Notes: generated from the sequence alone by a model not told the origin. A DNA stretch of 64,000 nt from Cellvibrio sp. UBA7671 (GCA_002483145.1 DLHJ01000004.1:186001-250000), one strand, 5' to 3'; counted from the stretch's first letter, positions 18,029 to 26,723 are shown. Numbers and translations are program-made.

Positions 18029-18955
18029 TTAACGGCGTACTTTCAGGGTGAACAAACCTTGCGGGCGTAGCATCAGGATCAACACGACAAACAAGAGTGT
18101 TAATACTTTGGACATAGAACCACTCATAAAGAATTCCATGGTCGATTGCGCTTGCGAAATGCTGAATGCTGAAGCAATGGTGCCAAGCAAACTGGATGCG
18201 CCACCAAATACCACCACCAGGAATGTATCGACAATATAAAGTTGGCCAGAGGTTGGGCCGGTAGAACCAATCATCGTAAACGCGCTGCCCGCAACGCCCG
18301 CAATGCCGCAACCCAGCGCGAACGTAACGCGATCCACTTTGCCGGTATTAATGCCCACTGCACCTGCCATAGGGCGATTCTGTACTACAGCGCGCACTTG
18401 AGTGCCCCAACGCGAGCGATACATGAGCAAGGCAACTGCGAGTGAAATCCCGAGTGCGAGGCACATTACAAATAAACCGTTGATTGGTAACTCAATCGAT
18501 TCGGTGAGTTGATAAGAACCCATCAACCAATCCGGTAAGGTGACGCCCACTTCGCGCGGACCAAATACAGTGCGATAGGTTTGTTGCAGAATTAAACTTA
18601 AACCCCAAGTTGCCAAAAGAGTATCCAATGGCCGGTGGTATAGATGTCGAATCATCGCCCATTCGACTAATGCACCTAGTGCGGCGGCGGCGATAAACGC
18701 GAGTATCATCGCGAGAATAAAATAAATACTGAAAAAATCAGGCAGGTAAGTAGAAAAAACATGCGAAGTTAAATAAGTGACGTAAGCGCCGAGAATCATA
18801 AATTCGCCGTGCGCCATATTGATAACGCCCATCTGGCCAAAAATAATCGCCAGCCCCAAGGCCATAAGCACAAATACCGAAAACAAAATCAATCCCGCTA
18901 CACCTTGCATCGCAAAGATCGATAATAATTCCGAGCTACTGTATTCAGCGAACAT
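18029..18955 (-). CDS. urtB: urea/short-amide ABC transporter permease UrtB
   Basis: A 308-residue LivH-type permease. The N-terminal ALGLAIIFGQMGVINMAHGEFMILGAY stretch, the WAMIRHLYHRPLDTLLATWGLSLILQQTYR region and RAVVQNRPMAGAVGINTGKVDRVTFALG loop are all typical of UrtB. It forms the membrane channel with UrtC. GAGG precedes the ATG by a normal distance. It is separated from urtA by a 200-bp gap containing a 26-bp inverted repeat and a hairpin, so it may be expressed at a lower level than urtA. Confidence 0.93.
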   Translation of the reverse strand: MFAEYSSSELLSIFAMQGVAGLILFSVFVLMALGLAIIFGQMGVINMAHGEFMILGAYVTYLTSHVFSTYLPDFFSIYFILAMILAFIAAAALGALVEWAMIRHLYHRPLDTLLATWGLSLILQQTYRTVFGPREVGVTLPDWLMGSYQLTESIELPINGLFVMCLALGISLAVALLMYRSRWGTQVRAVVQNRPMAGAVGINTGKVDRVTFALGCGIAGVAGSAFTMIGSTGPTSGQLYIVDTFLVVVFGGASSLLGTIASAFSISQAQSTMEFFMSGSMSKVLTLLFVVLILMLRPQGLFTLKVRR

Positions 18956-18998
18956 AGCTGCACCTCATCTCGATTTAAAAACAGAGCTTCTATCCAAA

Positions 18999-19101
18999 GT
19001 GAGGAGTAGAGTTCAATTTAAAACACGCCGTAAATACATCCATGTAGGCTAAAATCGGCATCCATGCCTCATATTGTTTTAAATCAAACTCTACTCCTCA
19101 C
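18999..19101. repeat. 103-bp inverted-repeat element in the urtA-urtB gap
   Basis: The left arm at 18999-19024 (starts GTGAGGAGTAGAGTT) and the right arm at 19076-19101 are inverted copies matching at 24 of 26 positions, with a 51-bp interior. The interior has further short symmetry (ACATCCATGTAGG and GGCATCCATGCC). The size and plan suit a REP/BIME- or MITE-like mobile repeat, or a large mRNA fold that lowers expression downstream of urtA. No transposase is present. Confidence 0.65.
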
Positions 19102-19125
19102 TCATCACGATCTTCTCAACACATA

Positions 19126-19153
19126 TCGCAACCAGCCTTGCGGCTGGTTGCGA
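19126..19153 (-). terminator. 12-bp hairpin downstream of urtA
   Basis: TCGCAACCAGCC pairs perfectly with GGCTGGTTGCGA around TTGC, five bases after the urtA stop. There is no T-tract, so it is probably an mRNA-stabilising or attenuating hairpin that favours the binding protein over the permeases. Confidence 0.65.
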
Positions 19154-19158
19154 CTTTA

Positions 19159-20421
19159 TTATTGATAACCTTTCGGGAATGGATCCGGTTCGATCAAATC
19201 TTTGGTTTCGAAGACCACATCGTATTGACCATCAGTGCGTGCATGACCGATACGGGTTTTAGACCAGAGGTGATGATTGGGGTGAACTTTTACATAGCCT
19301 TCAGGCGCCGTCGTCAACTCAATACCGGGTGATGCAGCGCGCACTTTATCGATATCAAATGATCCCGCTTTTTCCACTGCCGCTTTCCACAACCAAGGGC
19401 CGAGGTATGCAGCCTGGGTTACGTCACCGATCACGATATCTTTGCCATACTTCGCTTTGAAATCCGCAACAAATTTCTTGTTGTTTTCGTTCGGCAAACT
19501 TTGGAAATATTTCATCGCTGCATAAGCACCGACCATGTTCTCACCACCGATACCCAGAATTTCGTCTTCGGTTACCGAAATGGTCAACACCAATGGTTTT
19601 TCTTTAGTCATATCAATACCGGCCGCTTTTAATTGCTTGTAGAAGGCAACGTTAGAACCGCCCACCACAATCGCATAAATCACGTCGGGCTTTTTCAATT
19701 TAATTTTGTTGATCACCGAGTTAAATTGGGTATGACCGAGTGGATAATATTCTTCACCCACCACACTCAAGCCTAATTTTTCAATGTGCTTGCGCGCAAT
19801 TTTGTTAGAGGTACGCGGCCAAATATAATCGGAACCGAGCAAGTAGAATGATTTGGCACCCTTGGTTTTAGTTACCCAATCGATACCGGCAATGATTTGT
19901 TGCGTTGCCTCCTGACCGGTATAAATCACGTTAGGCGATTGTTCCAAACCTTCGTAGAAGGTCGGGTAATACAACATACCGTTGTACTGTTCAAAAATTG
20001 GCAACACGGCTTTGCGCGATGCAGATGTCCAGCAACCGAACACTGCAGCAACTTTGTCGTTCACCAATAATTTTTTAGATTTCTCCGCAAAGGTTGGCCA
20101 GTCACTTGCACCGTCTTCCTGGATGTATTCAATTTTGCGACCAAGCACACCACCCATCGCATTGATTTGATCGATCGCCAGCTTTTCTGCTTGCACCGAA
20201 CCTGTCTCACTGATCGACATGGTGCCGGTCACCGAGTGCAGGATACCCACTTTCACAGTCGTATCTGTCACTGCTAGGCCAGTCGTGTTTACATCGGCAG
20301 CTTGAGCATTACCAAACACAAGCGAAGCCGCCAGTGTGAGCAAACATTTTTTCCAGGTTTTCATGCCCGCACCCTGTGTGCGGGGCGAAACATGAAAGGA
20401 AGATAGCAGGGTCTTGTTCAT
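19159..20421 (-). CDS. urtA: urea/short-amide ABC transporter substrate-binding protein UrtA
   Basis: Periplasmic type I binding protein of the Urt/Liv class, about 420 residues. A signal peptide lies around residues 18-41 (KKCLLTLAASLVFGNAQAAD). Family stretches follow: VKVGILHSVTGTMSISE, AVFGCWTSASRKAVLPIFEQYNGMLYYPTFYEGLEQS, NVIYTGQEATQQI, VGEEYYPLGHTQF and NVAFYKQL. FGCWTSASRKAVLP and YYPTFYEGLE are characteristic of UrtA. The ATG at 20421 has TGAGGA at a good distance; an ATG at 20364 would give a more ordinary signal peptide and remains possible. It is first in urtABCDE, and its promoter carries the operator shared with fmdA. The ligand may be formamide or another amide as well as urea. 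Confidence 0.93.
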   Translation of the reverse strand: MNKTLLSSFHVSPRTQGAGMKTWKKCLLTLAASLVFGNAQAADVNTTGLAVTDTTVKVGILHSVTGTMSISETGSVQAEKLAIDQINAMGGVLGRKIEYIQEDGASDWPTFAEKSKKLLVNDKVAAVFGCWTSASRKAVLPIFEQYNGMLYYPTFYEGLEQSPNVIYTGQEATQQIIAGIDWVTKTKGAKSFYLLGSDYIWPRTSNKIARKHIEKLGLSVVGEEYYPLGHTQFNSVINKIKLKKPDVIYAIVVGGSNVAFYKQLKAAGIDMTKEKPLVLTISVTEDEILGIGGENMVGAYAAMKYFQSLPNENNKKFVADFKAKYGKDIVIGDVTQAAYLGPWLWKAAVEKAGSFDIDKVRAASPGIELTTAPEGYVKVHPNHHLWSKTRIGHARTDGQYDVVFETKDLIEPDPFPKGYQ

Positions 20422-20570
20422 GGTCATTCCTCAGGTAATTAAAAATTGTTTAGGTTGCGCACAAGCTGTAATAGGGATTTGCAGATTGTTACCACTGAGT
20501 TTTTTGTCCTTACTGCGACGTTTAATCACTGAGAGGGAGCTTTGAAGCGGAAGCTGTCTCTACGCTTCAC

Positions 20571-20644
20571 AATCTAAGCGCGAGCAGCATTTGAGACCAT
20601 TCGATAAATGACACAGACCACTACGTTATTTGACGCATGGATAA
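20571..20644 (-). promoter_or_regulatory. urtA promoter with operator shared with fmdA
   Basis: CCATTCGATAAATGACA (20597-20613) and CGTTATTTGACGCATGG (20624-20640) are inverted half-sites with a 10-bp spacer. The far arm, extended to 20621-20644, matches the fmdA site at 21 of 24 positions, and all three differences are C/T changes. A -10-like TAGATT (reverse strand, 20571-20576) starts 21 bases from the operator edge, as in fmdA. The near arm is the weaker one in both promoters. It also lies 220 bp before the divergent permease-kinase gene. I see nothing else recognisable in the 445-bp gap. Confidence 0.72.
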
Positions 20645-20866
20645 ATCACAAAGTTGGTACAGCAATTGAGTAGGGATTAATCGTAGATGTTTAAACGCCA
20701 GTGATAGCGGTGTTGATTAATATCGCAGCAACAAAAAATGCACCAAGAAAGAAACAATAAGTGCACAAATGCACACAAATAAAGCGCACAACATAAAGCG
20801 CTGATAAAACCACTCACTTAATCGACGAGACGTTCCCGGACGAACAGACTGTTTAACGGGTAAACC

Positions 20867-23800
20867 ATGACTGCCAAGCAGCATATATTTCGCGTGCGGC
20901 GTAATTACAACCAGTGGGTTGCCAACCAGACACTGGAAGATTACGCGCTGCGCTTCACTGCCAAAAGCGCACGGCGCTGGTCTGCTGCACGGGTAGCAAC
21001 CACAGCGCTGGGCGCTATTTCGTTTCTTGCATTGGAAGCCATAGGCGGTGCAATTACCTTGCACTATGGCTTTAACAATGCAGTCGCCGCGATTATGGCG
21101 GTGAGCTTGATTATTTTTCTCACCGCCATTCCCATCAGCTACTACGCTGCCAAATACGGTGTGGATATCGACCTGCTCACACGCGGCGCAGGTTTTGGTT
21201 ATATCGGTTCAACTATCACTTCGCTGATTTACGCATCCTTCACGTTTATTTTTTTCGCGCTCGAAGCTGCCATTATGGCGATGGCTTTGGATTTATTATT
21301 TGGAATCCCGCTCGCATGGGGATACTTAATCAGTTCATTGGCGATAATCCCACTGGTAACCCACGGCATTACCTTTATCAGCCGGTTCCAATTATGGAGC
21401 CAACCACTGTGGATTATTCTGCAGTTATTGCCGTTTGTTTTTATTATCTATGCCGATGCCAGCGCGGTAGAAAGTTGGACAGAATTTTCGGGCGGGATGC
21501 AAGCACAAGAAGCACAAGATGAAGGCATTAATATTTTATTATTTGGTGCAGCCTCCGCCGTTATTTTTTCGTTGATTGCACAAATCGGCGAGCAGGTGGA
21601 TTTTTTACGCTTTTTGCCCGAACCAAAACCCAATGCGCGCTTGCGCTGGTGGGCTGCACTGATTGCTGGTGGACCTGGCTGGATTGTAATAGGTGCGATA
21701 AAAATTCTCGCCGGTTCGTTTCTCGCCGTACTCACATTAAATCACGGTATTGGTATCGAAGAAGCTGCCGATCCAACACGGATGTATATGGTGGCGTTTA
21801 GTTATATCGCCAGCTCGCCGGAAGTGGCTTTATCGGTCGCGGGTATTTTTGTCATTTTGAGCCAGCTCAAAATTAATGTAACCAATGCCTATGCCGGTTC
21901 AATTGCCTGGTCGAATTTTTTCTCGCGTTTAACCCACAGCCACCCCGGTCGCGTGGTGTGGCTGGTATTTAATGTGGCGATTGCATTGCTGCTGATGGAG
22001 CTTGGCGTTTATCGCGCATTGGAACAAACGCTAGGTTTTTATGGGATAGTCGCCGTGGCTTGGTTGGGTTCGCTGGTGGCCGATCTCGTGATTAACAAAC
22101 CGCTCGGCCTAAGCCCGAAACACATTGAATTCAAACGCGCGCACTTATTCGATATTAATCCTGTGGGCGTGGGTTCAATGTTGATTGCTTCGATTGCCGG
22201 CATTGTTTGCCATACGGGAATCCTCGGTAATATTGCACAGGCGCTTTCACATTTTATCGCGCTGGGCCTTGCACTTATCTGTGCACCACTGATTGCATTT
22301 GCCACTGGTGGGCGATATTACCTTGCCCGTCCGGTCGTTAATGTGATGAAAGATGCCGATCACAGCGAAGGTACTCACGCTACGATTTCCTGCTGTATTT
22401 GCGAACATAAATTTGAAACTGAAGATATCACCTACTGCCCCGCTTACGCTGGACACATCTGCTCGTTATGTTGCTCGCTTGATGCACGCTGTCACGATTA
22501 CTGTAAACCGGGCGCTAATTATTCCACGCAGCTGAGCAATTTCTTTAAGGTATTTTTACCTAAGTCGATTACCACCAATATCAATTCGCGTGTGGGGCAT
22601 TTTGTAGTCCTTGTGCTATTTATTAACGGGCTCTCGGCGATTCTTCTCTCACTCATTTATTTCCAAACGCCGATCGATGCACCAGAGACAGCAGCATTAT
22701 TAGAAGCAACATTGTGGAAAGTATTTTTCCTGTTAGTGATTATTACCGGCGTAGTCAGCTGGTTATTTGTATTGGCCCATGAAAGCCGTGTTGTTGCACA
22801 GGAAGAATCGCAACGGCAGACACGCTTGCTTATGGAAGAAATTGAAGCACATGAACGCACCGACCGCGCACTGCAAACCGCTAAAGAAGAAGCAGAGGCG
22901 GCCAATCAGGCCAAAAGCCGCTACCTCACCGGAATTAGCCATGAACTGCGCTCACCGCTAAATGCCGTACTGGGTTATGCACAATTATTGGAAAAAGATC
23001 CGAGCATGCCAGCGCATCGCAAAGACGCGTTGGGTGTCATCCGCCGCAGCGGCGAACATCTTGCGGATTTGATTGAGGGTCTGTTGGATATTTCCAAAAT
23101 CGAAGCTGGACGATTGGATTTGCATCAAGACCAAGTGCGCATTGCGGTATTAATGGAACAGCTGGTTCATATGTTCCGTTTACAAGCGGAAGCCAAAGGC
23201 TTGATCTTTATTTACGAATGCAAAGACCGACTGCCGGAATTTGTGCGCACCGATGAAAAACGCCTGCGCCAGATTTTAATTAATTTATTATCCAACGCCA
23301 TTAAATACACTGACAAAGGTAGTGTGGTGTTTAAACTGCGCTATCGCAGTCAGGTCGCTGAATTTACGATTACTGATACCGGTGAAGGCATTGCACCGGA
23401 AAACATCGAGCGTATTTTTCGCCCCTTTGAACGCGTGCGCCGCGCAGGTTCTACTGCAACGGGAACCGGATTGGGATTAACGATTACCCGCTTGCTCAGT
23501 GAAATTATGGGTGGCGATATCGCCGTCACCAGCACACCCGGCGTTGGCAGCACCTTTAAAGCGAGCTTAATGCTCGCCAGCATCAGCAAGCCCCACCCCG
23601 AATTTATCACCGCACCGGTGCAAACTATTTACGGTTACAAAGGCACAGTGCGGACTCTCATGCTGGTTGACGATGAAGCATCGCACCGCCAACTGATGCG
23701 CGCCATGTTGGCACCGCTCGGTTTCGAAATTATAGAACTGGATAATCCCCTGCTTGCGCTTGATCGGCTAATGCAGGAAATAGACAACAACCGCAGCCCG

Positions 23801-24325
23801 GATTTAATTATGCTCGACGTCTCCATGCCCGGCATAAATGGTTGGCAGTTGGCAAAACAATTGCGTGAAGCGGGTTACCACTCACCCATTATTATGGTTT
23901 CTGCAGATGCCAGTGAAGGCAAGGATTTACCTGCGCATGATAATACTGAAGTTACACCGCTACATGATGCCTACGTGATTAAACCAGTGCGCATCAATTT
24001 ATTACTGGATCATATTGGCCGTTTATTGAACCTGGTGTGGTGTTACGAAAAACAGGAAAGCGCCGCACCTGCATCACAGCTTATCGGAGCGCTGGAATTA
24101 CCGGCCGATAATCATCTGGACGATATTGCTCATCTCGCAGCTATAGGCCACAAAAAGGGGTTGCAAGACAAAATCCAGGAGCTTGAAAAATCCGGTACAG
24201 CCCATCCGGTATTTATTCAGGAATTAAAAAAGCTCACTGGCAATTTCCAGTTTGAAAAAATTTTAGCTTTAGTAGATGCAGAGATTGCTGAAGAACAAGA
24301 TACAGAAGTGACTCAAGACCAGTAG
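20867..24325 (+). CDS. NCS1-permease/hybrid histidine kinase with receiver domain
   Basis: An 1152-residue fusion. Residues about 35-500 form a twelve-helix NCS1 (purine-cytosine permease-like) transporter domain. A nine-Cys cluster follows (C509, C510, C512, C524, C532, C535, C536, C542, C546; CPAYAGHICSLCC). Then come two more helices (about 575-600, 622-645), a coiled coil to about 685, HisKA with His692 in ISHELRSPLNAVLGYAQLL, and HATPase_c with NLLSNAIKY, DTGEGIAP and GTGLGLTIT. The receiver has Asp984 in IMLDVSMPG, and a helical tail ends the protein. The permease part probably senses or imports a nitrogenous solute and signals to the kinase. It is divergent from urtABCDE and followed 46 bp later by its likely partner response regulator. 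A role in amide sensing is inferred from position. Confidence 0.9.
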   Translation: MTAKQHIFRVRRNYNQWVANQTLEDYALRFTAKSARRWSAARVATTALGAISFLALEAIGGAITLHYGFNNAVAAIMAVSLIIFLTAIPISYYAAKYGVDIDLLTRGAGFGYIGSTITSLIYASFTFIFFALEAAIMAMALDLLFGIPLAWGYLISSLAIIPLVTHGITFISRFQLWSQPLWIILQLLPFVFIIYADASAVESWTEFSGGMQAQEAQDEGINILLFGAASAVIFSLIAQIGEQVDFLRFLPEPKPNARLRWWAALIAGGPGWIVIGAIKILAGSFLAVLTLNHGIGIEEAADPTRMYMVAFSYIASSPEVALSVAGIFVILSQLKINVTNAYAGSIAWSNFFSRLTHSHPGRVVWLVFNVAIALLLMELGVYRALEQTLGFYGIVAVAWLGSLVADLVINKPLGLSPKHIEFKRAHLFDINPVGVGSMLIASIAGIVCHTGILGNIAQALSHFIALGLALICAPLIAFATGGRYYLARPVVNVMKDADHSEGTHATISCCICEHKFETEDITYCPAYAGHICSLCCSLDARCHDYCKPGANYSTQLSNFFKVFLPKSITTNINSRVGHFVVLVLFINGLSAILLSLIYFQTPIDAPETAALLEATLWKVFFLLVIITGVVSWLFVLAHESRVVAQEESQRQTRLLMEEIEAHERTDRALQTAKEEAEAANQAKSRYLTGISHELRSPLNAVLGYAQLLEKDPSMPAHRKDALGVIRRSGEHLADLIEGLLDISKIEAGRLDLHQDQVRIAVLMEQLVHMFRLQAEAKGLIFIYECKDRLPEFVRTDEKRLRQILINLLSNAIKYTDKGSVVFKLRYRSQVAEFTITDTGEGIAPENIERIFRPFERVRRAGSTATGTGLGLTITRLLSEIMGGDIAVTSTPGVGSTFKASLMLASISKPHPEFITAPVQTIYGYKGTVRTLMLVDDEASHRQLMRAMLAPLGFEIIELDNPLLALDRLMQEIDNNRSPDLIMLDVSMPGINGWQLAKQLREAGYHSPIIMVSADASEGKDLPAHDNTEVTPLHDAYVIKPVRINLLLDHIGRLLNLVWCYEKQESAAPASQLIGALELPADNHLDDIAHLAAIGHKKGLQDKIQELEKSGTAHPVFIQELKKLTGNFQFEKILALVDAEIAEEQDTEVTQDQ

Positions 24326-24371
24326 TTATATTTGAAGATCATAAATTCGTTAAAACAAAGAGTAAATTGCA

Positions 24372-25289
24372 ATGAACACTAAGACCCAGTCGCAAGTCGT
24401 ATTGGTGGTAGATGATGCTATCGACAGTATTCATATGCTTAACGATGTATTGGAAGAATCGCACTTCACCGTATTAGTCGCACTGGAAGGCGCGCAGGCA
24501 CTGACCATCACTAAAAATATTCGCCCGGATATTATTTTGCTCGACGCCATAATGCCGAACATGGATGGCTTTGAAACCTGCCGCCAATTAAAACTCAACC
24601 CGCAGCTCGCCGATGTACCGATTATTTTTATGACTGGCCTTAGCGACACTGAGCATGTGGTAATGGGTTTGAATGCAGGCGGTGTGGATTATGTAACTAA
24701 ACCGATTAACCCGGACGAATTGATTGCGCGCATGCGTGTGCACCTCGCCAACGCACGCATCACCCAAAGTGCACGTGCTGCCCTGGATACTGCAGGGCAA
24801 TATTTATTAACCATCGATTTACACGGGCAACTAGTATGGGCCACACCACAGGTTTATCAATTGTTGGACGGTGCCGGCGCCACTGCAGATTCCATCGCCC
24901 TCACCCACACCATTAGCCAGCAGTTGCGCGAGTGGATCAGCCACAAACCCGAAACCGGGCGACAACTGCCACTACAACAAGTGACGCAAGAACTCAGCGT
25001 GGAAATGTTGAATTTAATCGACGGCAAAGAATATTTACTACGCCTGACTAACCCTCACAAACCCGCTGACGACACCCAATCCCTCAAACAACAATTTTCA
25101 GTAACCGGCCGCGAAGCCGACGTATTGTTATGGATCGCCAACGGCAAAACCAACCGAGAAATCGGCCAGATTTTGGAGATGAGTCCGCGTACGGTGAATA
25201 AACATTTGGAACAGATCTTTAAAAAACTGGGCGTGGAAAATCGAACGTCGGCGGCAGCGGTGGCGATTAAGTGTTTGGCGCGAGGATGA
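24372..25289 (+). CDS. response regulator with LuxR-type HTH
   Basis: A 305-residue protein with an N-terminal receiver (VVDDAIDSIHMLNDVLEE, phospho-acceptor Asp58 in IILLDAIMPNMDGF, Lys in DYVTKPINPDEL). A middle stretch of about 90 residues resembles a degenerate PAS-like sensor (GQYLLTIDLHGQLVWATPQVYQLL). The C-terminal LuxR/NarL helix-turn-helix reads TGREADVLLWIANGKTNREIGQILEMSPRTVNKHLEQIF. It immediately follows the permease-kinase and is its likely output. It is the second candidate, after the AraC protein, for the operator shared by fmdA and urtA. Confidence 0.9.
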   Translation: MNTKTQSQVVLVVDDAIDSIHMLNDVLEESHFTVLVALEGAQALTITKNIRPDIILLDAIMPNMDGFETCRQLKLNPQLADVPIIFMTGLSDTEHVVMGLNAGGVDYVTKPINPDELIARMRVHLANARITQSARAALDTAGQYLLTIDLHGQLVWATPQVYQLLDGAGATADSIALTHTISQQLREWISHKPETGRQLPLQQVTQELSVEMLNLIDGKEYLLRLTNPHKPADDTQSLKQQFSVTGREADVLLWIANGKTNREIGQILEMSPRTVNKHLEQIFKKLGVENRTSAAAVAIKCLARG

Positions 25290-25324
25290 CACAAAAGTTA
25301 TGTGGAAACCTATTCTGATGATAG

Positions 25325-25378
25325 AAAATAGAATGTGATGATAACTAAACCCAACACATTCTATTTTTATTCAAATCA
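25325..25378. terminator. 13-bp stem terminator, convergent genes
   Basis: AAAATAGAATGTG (25325-25337) pairs perfectly with CACATTCTATTTT (25365-25377). The loop is 27 bases, and a T-run follows in the plus direction. The right arm overlaps the stop codon of the LGFP gene. Confidence 0.65.
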
Positions 25379-26392
25379 AACAGCAAAGTTACTAATATTG
25401 ATAATGACATTAGCAAAATCGTCACCTTCGTCCTCATTATTTACCACAAAGCTTTTCGCGGTAAATTGGTCGCGCACGACAATAAAACTGAGCGGTTCCT
25501 CACCATCCAGATCGGAAGTTCTATCATCTGTTCCTTCATAAAGGCGTAGTGTGCCAGTCATCATTACATCGCCACTAATCATTGCCTGCGCATTTAATCT
25601 AAGTTCAACTCGCATTTCATCGCCCGCGACAACTTCCATAAAAATTGTTTCTTGTGGCATGTCACTTGTAACAGTCGCTTGGCCCTGCTTATCTCCACTG
25701 CCATGCTCGTTGGCCTCAAAAGTTTCATGATCAGTGAGATCCATATGCGCGCTAACGACAACACGTCGCCTTACGCTGGTAACTCCCGCATGACCATGAT
25801 CCTGAGGTCTGACTCCACCCGCTGGCGCAGACCGAATGAATGACGATACAGCCGCACCCGCTGAAGGAGACCAGGCTATTTGCCCATGCTGAAAATTGCT
25901 TGCACGTCCCTGACTCACGTCAACTTCGTCAGAAATGGGATAGCCTAATCCTGCTTGCTCGGCACCCAGGTCAAACCATTTTTGCCGAATATCACCATGT
26001 ATTTCGTGTGCACCAGTCTCGGGGGTCCAATAAATCGATCCTCCTTCGAAATGATTGAAGCGCCCAACACCATCGTTTGCGCCTAGCTCATCTGTAACAG
26101 GAAACCCTAAAAATCCGTTCTCCCACCCCATTGAAGCCCATTTATCGCGAATAAGGCCATAAATAACACAAGCGCCAGCATCTGAATAATAGATGGAACC
26201 CTTCTCATAGTGCTGGTACCAACCTGCGCGCACTGGTGCAGGCAAGATGGCAGATGTGGCTTGCCCCAACCATGAGTTTTGTTCTCGTTTTTCGTTTATT
26301 TTTTTATGCGACCACAAAATAACACTGCGTGGCTTAAATACATTGAAAGTAGTTTCCGCAATTAACGGTCTAAGTCTGAGTGCAGTTGGCAT
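25376..26392 (-). CDS. LGFP-repeat protein with C-terminal beta domain
   Basis: A 338-residue protein without a recognisable signal peptide. Residues about 40-185 hold three LGFP-type repeats: WLGQATSAILPAP...GWYQHYEKGSIYYS, GFLGFPVTDE...RFNHFEGGSIYWTPETGAHEIHG and AGLGYPISDE...FQHGQIAWSPSAG. The last 140 residues (RRRVVVSAHMDLTDHETFE, MRVELRLNAQAMISGDVMMTGTLRLYEG) look like an all-beta domain that I cannot name. LGFP repeats are best known from actinobacterial cell-envelope proteins, where they are thought to bind the wall; a cytoplasmic or non-classically secreted role here is unknown. AAGGAGAAAGATATG supports the start. It stands alone. Confidence 0.78.
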   Translation of the reverse strand: MPTALRLRPLIAETTFNVFKPRSVILWSHKKINEKREQNSWLGQATSAILPAPVRAGWYQHYEKGSIYYSDAGACVIYGLIRDKWASMGWENGFLGFPVTDELGANDGVGRFNHFEGGSIYWTPETGAHEIHGDIRQKWFDLGAEQAGLGYPISDEVDVSQGRASNFQHGQIAWSPSAGAAVSSFIRSAPAGGVRPQDHGHAGVTSVRRRVVVSAHMDLTDHETFEANEHGSGDKQGQATVTSDMPQETIFMEVVAGDEMRVELRLNAQAMISGDVMMTGTLRLYEGTDDRTSDLDGEEPLSFIVVRDQFTAKSFVVNNEDEGDDFANVIINISNFAV

Positions 26393-26636
26393 ATCTTTCT
26401 CCTTGATTCCTAACGGTTAAGTGAATTCTAGAGACATCTTCTGATCACAAGCGACCTCTAGCCAACATCAACATATCAATCCCGATATTTCACGTATGTG
26501 AGTAAATACGAAACGACCTAGTGATATTTTTACATTTGGCGTATCAATGACCATTGATCATAGAAATCGCGATCAATACAAGAAAATAACAAACATTTTA
26601 AAAAGCAGTCTGTGGCGCAGCGGTAAGATGACCATC

Positions 26637-26708
26637 ACTTTCCGCAACGAAAAAAACAACTTTCCGAAACGGAAAGTCAATGTTATATTAGTTTCCGAAA
26701 CGGAAACT
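26637..26708 (+). promoter_or_regulatory. promoter with repeated TTTCCGAAACGGAAA operators
   Basis: ACTTTCCGAAACGGAAAGT (26659-26677) and AGTTTCCGAAACGGAAACT (26690-26708) are 19-bp palindromes with perfect 8-bp arms, 31 bp apart centre to centre. A degenerate third copy, ACTTTCCGCAACGAAAA, lies at 26637. TATATT at 26684-26689 is a likely -10, placing one operator over the -35 and another just downstream of the -10. This is a classic repression layout for the regulator encoded at 27197. No gene is seen in the 331-bp gap. Confidence 0.8.
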
Positions 26709-26723
26709 AAAGGGAGCTAAACG

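Noticed and set aside
15359-20421. Reading the five-gene ABC cluster as a branched-chain amino acid (Liv) transporter
   Set aside because: The binding protein has UrtA stretches (FGCWTSASRK, YYPTFYEGLE) and the gene order matches urtABCDE.
20474-20492. Sigma-54 type promoter before urtA (reverse-strand TGGTAACAATCTGC)
   Set aside because: Only nine bases separate GG and GC instead of ten, and fmdA has no counterpart; the shared operator/-10 arrangement fits sigma-70 better.
26611-26635. tRNA-like A-box (TGGCGCAGCGG) near the winged-helix operators
   Set aside because: No acceptor stem, anticodon arm or GGTTCRANTCC box follows; the next bases are operator sequence.
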